Of a stretch of 14,598 bases of DNA, positions 6,781 to 12,576 are shown one piece after another. The notes below the pieces were generated by a model that saw only the letters and a list, made by a program, of their open reading frames with translations, did not search any database and was not told the origin of the DNA. Where the stretch lies: NCBI GenBank assembly GCA_034435675.1, contig DAOTWP010000353.1, forward strand, positions 1-14,598, in the 5' to 3' direction. The stretch's first letter is position 1, and every line of letters begins with the position of its first letter. The position numbers and the translations under genes were made by a program. The DNA is from DAOTWP01 sp034435675. GTDB taxonomy: Bacteria; Chloroflexota; Anaerolineae; Aggregatilineales; Phototrophicaceae.

Positions 6781-6815
6781 TCGCGCTACCGCAGTTCTCA
6801 CCGCCGGAGCAGGGC

Positions 6816-9809
6816 ATGGCACGGATTTTTATCAGCTACGCACGCAAACACGAATCCTTTGCGCGCCGACTGGCAGCCTCTTTGTCAGATGTCGGAGCAG
6901 ATATCTGGCTGGATGTGGAAGATATTCCAGCAGGCATGAACTGGAGCAGCGCGATCCAGCAAGGACTGGACGCTGCCGAACTGATGCTGGTGATCATCAC
7001 ACCGGAATCAATGACATCCCACAATGTCGAGGATGAATGGCAGTATTATCTCGATCACCATAAACCTGTTTTGCCCATTCTGCTCGTCCCGGCAAAAGTA
7101 CATTTCCAGCTAAATCGCCTGCAATACGTGGACTTCCACAATCAGGATTACGATATTGCTTTTCGCCAGCTTCACAGTGAACTGCGCCGCAAGGGTGTAA
7201 GGCTCAATCCGCTCTCGTCGAACGATGAAAGCGTGCCCTTACCTGCGCAGCCGACATTACCAGAACGGGACACTGCCCCGCCTTCCCGCCGCCTGCCGTT
7301 GATTGCTGGGGGCATTCTGCTGCTCATCGCCGCAGTCGGCATCCTCCTGCTGCTGAACAACGGACAGGGCACAGCAGCGGGGGACAATGCCACGCTCACC
7401 GCCGGGGCTGACGTGGCAGCGCTGCCGACGGCAACCCCAACTGAAACGCTGTCCCCAACCCCAACCATCACGCCGCTGCCCACGCCAACGCCGACCGACA
7501 CGCCGACGCCGACGATCACTCCTACCGAGACGCCGACCCTCTCGCTGACTGAGCAGGGGGCAACGGTAAACGCGGTGATGTGTGGGGTACAGACCGAGGC
7601 AGGACAAACCGCACAGGCGCAGGCGGCGTTCGATGCACAAACCGCAACCAGCGCGGCGGTCAGCACCAGCGCCGGGGCGACCGCGACAGCCGCCAGCTAC
7701 ACCGCCACCCCTACGCCGGACATCCGCGCGACTGCCGAAGCGCGCGCCACGCAGACCCAGGACGCCGCCAACGCTGCCGCCACCAGCGCCGCCCAGCAGA
7801 CCGCCACCGCTGACGCCTACGCCACGCAAACGCAGGACACCGCCAATGCCGCCGCCACCAGCGCCGCGCAGCAGACCGCCACCGCTGACGCCTACGCCAC
7901 GCAAACGCAGGACACCGCCAACGCCGCCGCCACCAGCGCCGCGCAGCAGACCGCCACGACAGTTGCAGGGGCGACACAGACCGCTGTTGTGGTGGCAACT
8001 GAAGTGGCACAGCAGATTGCCGACTCACGCGCCACGCAGACACAGGCGGTGATTAACGCGACGGCGACAGCAGATGCCTACACCGACACCCCAACCCCAA
8101 CCCACACGCCTACCGCAACGCCCACGTTGTCACCGTTGCTGGATGCCGCGCTTGCCCGCGCGCGCAGCTTTGCGGGCAGCAACGCCGACTGGACGCCAGT
8201 TATTCAGGAATTCAACGGCGTGGAGATGGTGCTGGTGCCCGCCGGGTGCTTCATGATGGGCAGCGAGGATGGCGGCGGTGACGAGCAGCCAGCGCACCAG
8301 CAGTGTTTTGACGAACCGTTCTGGCTGGATCGCACAGAAGTGACCCAGGGCGATTTTGCACGGTTGGGCGGCGTGGCGGGACGAGCCAGTTCTTTCAGCG
8401 GCGACGCCCGCCCGGTAGAAAGCATTACCTGGTTTGAAGCGCGCGACTTCTGCGAAGCACGCAACGCCCGCCTGCCCAGCGAACGCGAGTGGGAATACGC
8501 GGCGCGCGGACCGGACTCGTGGGTTTATCCCTGGGGCGATGCCCGAAACGCCGATAACGCGGTGTGGTCTGGCAATGCCAATGGAAAAACGTCAAATGTC
8601 GGCAGCCGCCCCGCCGGGGCGTCGTGGGTGGGGGCGCTGGACATGAGCGGCAATGTGTGGGAATGGACGAGTTCGTTGTATGAGGAGTACCCGTATGCTG
8701 CGGACGATGGGCGTGAGGCTGCCGATAATAGAACAGATGTTCGAGTGCTGCGTGGTGGCTCGTTCGGCAGTACAACGAACTACCTGCGGTCTGCCAATCG
8801 CAACTGGGACTTCCCCGTTAACAACGGCGACAGCTTCGGTTTTCGCTGTGCCCGCTTTGTGGCGACCTCAGCGACAACAGCAACCCTTGTGCCTACACCT
8901 ACGCCAACAGTCCAGGACACAGCCCTCTTCGAGGATGCCCAGACCCGCGCGCGCAGTTTTGCGGGCAGCAACCCGGATTGGGAGCCGTTCTATTGGACAT
9001 TTGACGACGGTGTGGAAATGGTGCTGGTGCCTGTGGGTACCTTTGAGATGGGCAGCACACCAGAAGAAATTGATTTTGGGTTTGACCTGTGCCAGCAGGC
9101 AGCAGATAACGATGCTGCATGTCAACGCAGTTGGTTTGATGATGAAGCACCGAACGGCGACAATGCCCAAACCTTTAATGAACCCTTCTGGATAGACCGC
9201 ACTGAAGTCACCCGCGCACAATACCAAGCCTGCGTTGACGCCGGTGTATGTGACGAACCGCCCGCCTCGGATTATTCGACCGAGGAGAACCAGCCCATCA
9301 ACCGTGTGACGTGGTTTCAGGCGCAGGCTTACTGTGAATGGCGCGGCGCACGACTGCCGACGGAGGCGGAATGGGAATATGCGGCACGCGGTCCAGATCG
9401 TCTGATTTTTCCCTGGGGGAATGAGTTCACTGGCGATGAAGCGAATCATTGCGATAACAACTGTGGGTCACAGGATTGGGCTTCGAACTACGATTACGTG
9501 AATGAAGAAAATGACGACGGATTTGCTGTCACAGCCCCTGTGGGGAGTTATCCGGAAGGGGCGTCATGGGTCGGGGCGCTGGACATGAGCGGCAATGTCT
9601 GGGAATGGACGAGTTCGTTGTATGAGGAGTACCCGTATGCTGCGGACGATGGGCGTGAGGCTGCTGATAATAGAACAGATGCGCGCGTGCTGCGTGGTGG
9701 CTCGTTCCTCAATGCCGCGGACTTCCTGCGGTCTGCCAATCGCAGCTGGGACGACCCCGGTTTCTACGACAGCGTCGTCGGTTTTCGCTGTGCCCGCTCT
9801 GATGAATAG
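6816..9809 (+). CDS. TIR domain / transmembrane / Thr-Pro-Ala stalk / tandem FGE (C-type-lectin-fold) receptor-like protein, DGR target
   Basis: A 997-residue protein. Residues 1-130 are a TIR domain (MARIFISYARKHESFARRLA; Glu74 in the position of the NADase glutamate). Arg158-Arg159 then a hydrophobic helix (160-182) predict TIR inside and the rest outside. A TPTPT stalk (about 204-242), an Ala/Thr-rich part with three 25-residue repeats (305-379) and a second TPT stretch (425-440) lead to two FGE-sulfatase-fold domains at about 464-681 and 727-994, joined by a TPTPTP linker. Both contain DMSGNVWEWT and LRGGSF...GFRCAR. Neither has the two FGE cysteines after GGS[FY] (Ser652/Asn966 and Leu657/Leu971 instead), so a binding fold is more likely than a formylglycine-generating enzyme. 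The ends of the two domains are DGR-like variable regions. The ATG at 6816 follows GGAG (6806-6809). TIR NADase activity and ligand are inference. Confidence 0.88.
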   Translation: MARIFISYARKHESFARRLAASLSDVGADIWLDVEDIPAGMNWSSAIQQGLDAAELMLVIITPESMTSHNVEDEWQYYLDHHKPVLPILLVPAKVHFQLNRLQYVDFHNQDYDIAFRQLHSELRRKGVRLNPLSSNDESVPLPAQPTLPERDTAPPSRRLPLIAGGILLLIAAVGILLLLNNGQGTAAGDNATLTAGADVAALPTATPTETLSPTPTITPLPTPTPTDTPTPTITPTETPTLSLTEQGATVNAVMCGVQTEAGQTAQAQAAFDAQTATSAAVSTSAGATATAASYTATPTPDIRATAEARATQTQDAANAAATSAAQQTATADAYATQTQDTANAAATSAAQQTATADAYATQTQDTANAAATSAAQQTATTVAGATQTAVVVATEVAQQIADSRATQTQAVINATATADAYTDTPTPTHTPTATPTLSPLLDAALARARSFAGSNADWTPVIQEFNGVEMVLVPAGCFMMGSEDGGGDEQPAHQQCFDEPFWLDRTEVTQGDFARLGGVAGRASSFSGDARPVESITWFEARDFCEARNARLPSEREWEYAARGPDSWVYPWGDARNADNAVWSGNANGKTSNVGSRPAGASWVGALDMSGNVWEWTSSLYEEYPYAADDGREAADNRTDVRVLRGGSFGSTTNYLRSANRNWDFPVNNGDSFGFRCARFVATSATTATLVPTPTPTVQDTALFEDAQTRARSFAGSNPDWEPFYWTFDDGVEMVLVPVGTFEMGSTPEEIDFGFDLCQQAADNDAACQRSWFDDEAPNGDNAQTFNEPFWIDRTEVTRAQYQACVDAGVCDEPPASDYSTEENQPINRVTWFQAQAYCEWRGARLPTEAEWEYAARGPDRLIFPWGNEFTGDEANHCDNNCGSQDWASNYDYVNEENDDGFAVTAPVGSYPEGASWVGALDMSGNVWEWTSSLYEEYPYAADDGREAADNRTDARVLRGGSFLNAADFLRSANRSWDDPGFYDSVVGFRCARSDE
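7728..7952 (+). repeat. 75-bp in-frame tandem repeat in the stalk
   Basis: Three consecutive 75-nt units encode 25-residue Ala/Thr/Gln-rich repeats (residues 305-329, 330-354, 355-379), with a degenerate continuation. Units two and three differ at a single silent base, so the latest duplication is recent and copy number may vary between strains. Confidence 0.9.
8745..8856 (+). other. DGR-like variable region 1 (end of first FGE domain)
   Basis: The variable core is 8766-8837 (residues 651-674), flanked by 21 nt (8745-8765) and 19 nt (8838-8856) identical to copy 2. Aligned without gaps to 9708-9779, 15 of 24 codons differ, all changing the amino acid, by 21 bases: ten at codon position 1, ten at position 2, one at position 3. 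At 15 of the 21 sites one copy carries A. The segment covers the ligand-facing end of the C-type-lectin fold, where known DGR targets vary. Confidence 0.8.
9687..9798 (+). other. DGR-like variable region 2 (end of second FGE domain)
   Basis: The variable core is 9708-9779 (residues 965-988), with flanks identical to copy 1. It ends 30 nt before the stop codon and is followed by two hairpins at 9846-9878, matching the usual order in DGR target genes. Substitutions relative to copy 1 include Gly/Leu, Phe/Asp, Asn/Phe, Asn/Tyr and Ser/Val, unlike drift under purifying selection. Confidence 0.8.
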
Positions 9810-9845
9810 CCCTGATACTCTGTTTTCTGTTCTCTGAATCCTGAA

Positions 9846-9878
9846 GCTGACCGAAGGTCAGCCCCCGCCGAAGGCGGG
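9846..9878 (+). other. Paired GAA-loop hairpins downstream of variable region 2
   Basis: GCTGACC-GAA-GGTCAGC (9846-9862) is followed after one base by CCCGCC-GAA-GGCGGG (9864-9878). Both stems are perfect and both close with CC-GAA-GG. No T-run follows, so they are not standard terminators. In known DGR target genes a hairpin or cruciform with a GAAA-type loop sits just past the variable region and aids retrohoming; these are candidates for the same role. Confidence 0.6.
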
Positions 9879-9902
9879 TCAAAAATTTGAAATTAAGGTG
9901 CT

Positions 9903-10025
9903 ATGAAGACATACAAAAACCTCTATCCACAGATCATCAATTTTGGCAACCTGGTTGCCTCATGGCGCAAGGCAAGGCGGGGCAAACGCTCAGCCGCAGG
10001 CTTCCAGTCTGCGGCACGGACGTAG
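9903..10025 (+). pseudogene. Truncated N terminus of a DGR-type reverse transcriptase
   Basis: A 40-codon open frame begins with ATG after AAGGTG. Residues 1-29 carry the pattern KNLYPQI, NFGNLVASWRKARRGKR, which matches the start of DGR reverse transcriptases; the Bordetella phage enzyme has NLIDQI, WENLLDAYRK and HGKR at the same spacing. After Arg29 (9989) similarity stops, a 10-bp hairpin begins at 9993, and the frame ends at TAG. None of the later RT parts, including the YMDD-type motif, is present in the window in any frame I could read. It is therefore a remnant, probably left by a deletion. It lies 93 nt after the TIR-FGE gene on the same strand, the normal place for the RT of that target. 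Confidence 0.78.
9993..10015. other. Hairpin at the RT truncation point
   Basis: Arms 9993-10002 and 10006-10015 form a 10-bp stem with one wobble and a TCC loop (outer part GCCGCAG with CTGCGGC). It starts 3 nt after the last codon with RT similarity and may mark the deletion or insertion junction. Confidence 0.5.
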
Positions 10026-10069
10026 CAAGGGGTGGAGATGCGGCAGAGCATCGGGCTAATCCCAATCTG

Positions 10070-10078
10070 TGCTACACT
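10070..10078 (+). promoter_or_regulatory. Possible extended -10 promoter of the DUF433/DUF5615 pair
   Basis: TGC-TACACT (10070-10078) fits an extended -10 element, with a predicted start about 23 nt before the DUF433 ATG. No -35 match was found. Confidence 0.35.
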
Positions 10079-10107
10079 GAGATGAAAATCGGGCAGATGG
10101 ATCGCTT

Positions 10108-10413
10108 ATGGATACGACTCTCAATATCACCCTGATTGCCGCCAACCCGCAGGTGCGCGGCGGGCGTCCGTGCATCGCCGGCACGGGACTGCGTGTGACC
10201 GATGTGGTCATTGCCCACCTGTTTCACCAGCGCAGCGCCGACGACATCGCCGGCGATTACGCCGTGCCGCTGGCGGGTGTCTATGCTGCGCTGGCATACT
10301 ATTACGAGCACAAACGCGAACTGGATGAGGACATCCGCCAGCAGCTAGAGACTGCACGCAGCCTGAAAGAGGCATGGATCGCCAATGGCGGCACTTCGCT
10401 TTTATCTCGATGA
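10108..10413 (+). CDS. DUF433 family protein, putative antitoxin
   Basis: A 101-residue small protein with the DUF433 signature near its start: NPQVRGGRPCIAGTGLRVTDV (about residues 13-33), followed by a helix-turn-helix-like segment with HQRSADDIAGDYAVPLAGVYAALAYYYEH. DUF433 proteins are usually paired with PIN-like DUF5615 proteins and are thought to act as DNA-binding antitoxins of VapB type. Here the partner gene overlaps its last 29 nt in another frame, as in typical toxin-antitoxin operons. The C-terminal helix is rich in charged residues (KRELDEDIRQQL) and could wrap the toxin. Function is inferred from family and pairing; the ribosome-binding site is weak. Confidence 0.85.
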   Translation: MDTTLNITLIAANPQVRGGRPCIAGTGLRVTDVVIAHLFHQRSADDIAGDYAVPLAGVYAALAYYYEHKRELDEDIRQQLETARSLKEAWIANGGTSLLSR

Positions 10414-10717
10414 AAATGTGCAGGTCGCTGTTGGCGAACAGCTCAGGCTGCGCGGGATTGAAGCGGTGTCGGTTCGTGACCTCGCGGCACTTGGCGAGTC
10501 AGACCAGAGCCATCTGGCGCGCGCGACAGCGCTGGGTTATGTACTCTGCACGCACGATACAGATTATGTGCGCCTCGCCTCAGAAGGCGCGCAGCACGCG
10601 GGCATCATCATCGGACAGCAGGACAAGCACACGATTGGTGATTGGGTCAAAGGCTTAACTCTCTATCATACCCTGCTCAGTGACCAGGATATGCTCAACC
10701 GCGTGGACTATTTGTAA
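10385..10717 (+). CDS. DUF5615 family PIN-like protein, putative toxin RNase
   Basis: A 110-residue protein of the DUF5615 PIN-like group. It begins with a beta strand and FYLDEN (residues 6-11, acidic Asp9 and Glu10), continues with a helix and GIEAVSVRDL, and has THDTDY (56-61), where Asp58 and Asp60 fit PIN-type metal ligands. These proteins are predicted metal-dependent ribonucleases kept inactive by the DUF433 partner. Its ATG lies within the DUF433 gene, 12 nt after AGAGG (10368-10372), giving a 29-nt overlap that suggests translational coupling. It ends 18 nt from the convergent nuclease gene. RNase activity and toxicity are not shown by sequence alone. Confidence 0.85.
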   Translation: MAALRFYLDENVQVAVGEQLRLRGIEAVSVRDLAALGESDQSHLARATALGYVLCTHDTDYVRLASEGAQHAGIIIGQQDKHTIGDWVKGLTLYHTLLSDQDMLNRVDYL

Positions 10718-10735
10718 CGCATTCGCGTCCCCCCT

Positions 10736-11599
10736 TCACGCCTTTGCCGTGTCCTGCGGCGGCTGGTTCTCCACCAGCCAGCGCCAGACCAGCCCCAGCG
10801 CCACCACATCCTCGCGCTGGTAGGTGCAGGCGCGGGTGATGGCGTGCAGGTCGTCCTGCCGCCGCCAGTGCGTGTAATCGTACAGCGCCTGTTCCCAGCT
10901 TTGATAGCCTTCCCAGGCATATTGCAGGAATGCCGAAACCGCTTTGAGTCCATAGCTGCGTCCCGGCAGCGCCACCGTCCGCGCTGTCGTCAGGCACAGG
11001 TCATGCATGCGCGGCAGCAGGGTTCGTTTGACATCGGCAGGACCGGTCGCCTTGAGCACGCCGGCATCAAACCCGCCCCAGTGGTAAACCGGACCCCCGT
11101 GCGCCTCTGCCGCCGCGTCAATCAGCCGCCAGGCAGCGTGATGATGCTGCACCAGCGTGATGACCGTCTGCCCGTCCGCCAGCAGCAGCGTACCCGGCGG
11201 GCGTTCCGGCACCACGACAATCACCTGCGTCGGTTCAGCGCCGCCCTGCCAGCCAAAGCACCAGGGCGTCTGCCCGTTAAAGGGATCGGTTTCAATATCC
11301 AGCATCATGCCCGGCTGCTGGCAGCGCGCCGGCAGCGTGTCGTACCAGACGGCAGCCCCGCTGAGGATCGCCCGCGCGTGCGAATGCAGCCGCAGTGCCG
11401 AATGGCGGCTGATGCGCGCTTCTTTATACAGCGTGTCCGGCGCGGTCTGTGCCAACTGCCCGACGGTGTTGTACCCTGCGCGGCGCAGGCAGTCGCGGGT
11501 TTTGCGCTGCAAGCGGTAGATCATGCTGACATCTGCGGCTAAAAGCTGCTCATAAGCCGGGTTGTCGGGCAAAGGGATTGGCGCTGGCGTTTCCATCAT
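10736..11599 (-). CDS. Helix-hairpin-helix plus RNase H-like (DEDD, YprB-type) putative exonuclease
   Basis: A 287-residue predicted nuclease. Residues about 15-80 form a helix-hairpin-helix-like module (IYRLQRKTRDCLRRAGYNTV, then ARISRHSALRLHSHARAIL). The RNase H-like domain starts at about 98 with LDIETD (Asp101, Glu103), continues with YHWGGFDAGVL (Asp178) and HDL (Asp200), and ends with YQREDVVAL (Asp264), giving the acidic residues of a DEDD 3'-5' exonuclease. The layout resembles the C-terminal half of TM0106-family RecB-like proteins without their N-terminal PD-(D/E)xK domain. GGGGA lies 8 nt before the start; a second ATG follows at codon 2. Substrate is unknown; it could process DNA or RNA ends. 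It is monocistronic and convergent with the DUF5615 gene. Confidence 0.75.
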   Translation of the reverse strand: MMETPAPIPLPDNPAYEQLLAADVSMIYRLQRKTRDCLRRAGYNTVGQLAQTAPDTLYKEARISRHSALRLHSHARAILSGAAVWYDTLPARCQQPGMMLDIETDPFNGQTPWCFGWQGGAEPTQVIVVVPERPPGTLLLADGQTVITLVQHHHAAWRLIDAAAEAHGGPVYHWGGFDAGVLKATGPADVKRTLLPRMHDLCLTTARTVALPGRSYGLKAVSAFLQYAWEGYQSWEQALYDYTHWRRQDDLHAITRACTYQREDVVALGLVWRWLVENQPPQDTAKA

Positions 11600-11625
11600 C
11601 GGTGTTCCCCGCTTGCTCAGAATTC

Positions 11626-11698
11626 ATCCATAAACCGGTCTTGCCGAACAAGGGGCTTAATCGCAAGCCTTTTGTTCGCCTCATCCGGGTTTACGGAT
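11626..11698. repeat. 73-nt near-perfect two-tier hairpin
   Basis: Outer arms 11626-11638 and 11685-11698 pair with one mismatch and one bulge. Six-nt internal loops on each side lead to an inner 14-bp stem (11645-11658 with 11665-11678, two G-T wobbles) and a 6-nt loop. The wobbles are G-T only when read as plus-strand RNA. No T-run follows. It lies between the divergent nuclease and SDR genes and may be a small palindromic mobile repeat, a structured leader RNA or a regulatory cruciform. Confidence 0.65.
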
Positions 11699-11763
11699 AG
11701 ACGCTTACACGATAGCGCTGATTTTAACACCAGAACGGGCATTCTGTTGAGGGCAGTTCTCAC

Positions 11764-11792
11764 TGGTCAAGCCCTGCCGCCCGCGTTATGAT
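11764..11792 (+). promoter_or_regulatory. Promoter of the SDR-GNAT-GT9 operon
   Basis: TGGTCA (11764-11769), a 17-nt spacer, then TATGAT (11787-11792). Predicted start is near 11799, about 26 nt before the SDR ATG, which places the 73-nt hairpin upstream of the transcript. Confidence 0.5.
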
Positions 11793-11811
11793 TCCCTCGG
11801 TTTTTATCAGT

Positions 11812-11816
11812 GGGGG
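11812..11816 (+). promoter_or_regulatory. Shine-Dalgarno that sets the SDR start
   Basis: GGGGG lies 8 nt before ATG at 11825. A GTG at 11810 in the same frame overlaps this site and would leave itself without one. Confidence 0.55.
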
Positions 11817-11824
11817 CAAACGCT

Positions 11825-12574
11825 ATGCTGGTCGATCTGACCGATAAAGTGGCGCTGGTGACCGGTTCGGCTCACCGCGTCGGCAAGGCAATCGCGGTGG
11901 AACTGGCGCGCGCCGGGGTGCACATCCTGGTGCATTACGGCGGTTCTGACGAAAACACGGTACGCAATACGCTGCATGAAATCAAATCATTCGGCGTGGA
12001 TGCGTTTGCGGCACAGGCGGATATGCGCAGCCCGGCAGAGATCGAGGCGCTCTTTGCTGCCGTGCAGGAGAATTTCCAGCGGCTCGACATCCTGGTCAAC
12101 AGTGCGTCCATCTTCCAGCCGCGCCAACTGCTCGATGTCACGCTCGACGATTGGCAGGCAACACTGGACATCAACCTGACGGCGCCGTTCCTGTGCACCC
12201 AGCATGCCGCGCGGATGATGCGCGAGAACGATCCCCCCGGCGGCACGATTATCAACATTCTGGATCGCGGCGCAGAGCAGCCCTGGCGGCGCTATGCGCA
12301 TCACGGCATCAGCAAAGCCGGGCTGGGCATGCTGACAAAGGTCAGCGCCATCAGCCTCGGTCCCGATATTCGCACCAACGCGGTTATCCCCGGTCCGGTG
12401 ATGAAGCCGCCCGGCGATACCGATGAGGAATGGGCGGCAATCGGGCAGCGCACGCCGCTGAAACGCACCGGCACGCCGGAAGATGTGGCGCGCGCCGTGG
12501 TGTATCTGGTGCGCGAGGATTACCTGAACGGCGCGGTGCTTCATGTCAATGCGGGCGACCATCTGAGTGCGTAG
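11825..12574 (+). CDS. Short-chain dehydrogenase/reductase, pteridine-reductase-like, with altered catalytic site
   Basis: A 249-residue Rossmann-fold SDR. The cofactor loop is TGSAHRVGKAIA (Thr13, Gly14, Gly20), with HY at 37-38, as in NADPH-using pteridine reductase/FolM-type enzymes. NSAS (92-95) stands for the usual NNAG, and Asn117 of the tetrad is kept in DINLTAPF. The active site is unusual: Asp147 replaces Ser, as in pteridine reductase PTR1, and the YxxxK tyrosine is His160 (HGISK), while Lys164 is kept. Tyr157 lies three residues earlier. The C-terminal GGxxL region is present as NAGDHLSA. It is the first gene of a tight operon; the GNAT gene starts 2 nt after its stop. Substrate unknown; pterin reduction is a guess from the cofactor loop. 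Confidence 0.85.
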   Translation: MLVDLTDKVALVTGSAHRVGKAIAVELARAGVHILVHYGGSDENTVRNTLHEIKSFGVDAFAAQADMRSPAEIEALFAAVQENFQRLDILVNSASIFQPRQLLDVTLDDWQATLDINLTAPFLCTQHAARMMRENDPPGGTIINILDRGAEQPWRRYAHHGISKAGLGMLTKVSAISLGPDIRTNAVIPGPVMKPPGDTDEEWAAIGQRTPLKRTGTPEDVARAVVYLVREDYLNGAVLHVNAGDHLSA

Positions 12575-12576
12575 GC

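Larger units (their letters stand above)
6493..6815. other. Divergent intergenic region between glucosidase and TIR-FGE genes
   Basis: An open frame covers part of this stretch in phase with the TIR gene, but it has no domain or ribosome-binding site and contains the promoter for that gene, so I treat it as non-coding. The region holds the glucosidase operator candidate, a degenerate GCAAAG/GCGAAG repeat cluster at 6671-6706, and the promoter at 6752-6780. Confidence 0.6.
9810..10107. other. Intergenic region with DGR remnants
   Basis: It holds the paired GAA hairpins, the RT remnant, the breakpoint hairpin, a small GATGC/GCATC inverted repeat (10037-10052) and a weak promoter for the next gene. 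No template repeat resembling the variable regions and no Avd-type accessory gene was seen. Confidence 0.65.

Noticed and set aside
6618..6815. N-terminal extension of the TIR-FGE protein
   Set aside because: The added 66 residues have no domain, the promoter lies inside them, and a ribosome-binding site and the TIR homology begin at 6816.
7257..7904. Gly/Arg-rich antisense frame across the stalk repeats
   Set aside because: A shadow of the in-frame 75-bp repeats, with no independent start signals.
8204..9809. Catalytic formylglycine-generating enzyme or EgtB/PvdO-type oxidase
   Set aside because: The fold is right, but the two copper-binding cysteines after GGS[FY] are absent in both domains and the site lies in the variable segment.
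9864..9878. Intrinsic terminator of the TIR-FGE gene
   Set aside because: The stem is followed by TCAAAAATTT, not a T-run, and it pairs with a twin hairpin sharing the same loop.
9810..10107. DGR template repeat or Avd accessory gene between target and RT remnant
   Set aside because: No segment resembles the variable regions, and no frame long enough for an Avd protein is present.
11626..11698. tRNA gene (73 nt)
   Set aside because: It folds as one long stem with two internal loops; no cloverleaf arms, anticodon loop or T-loop sequence.
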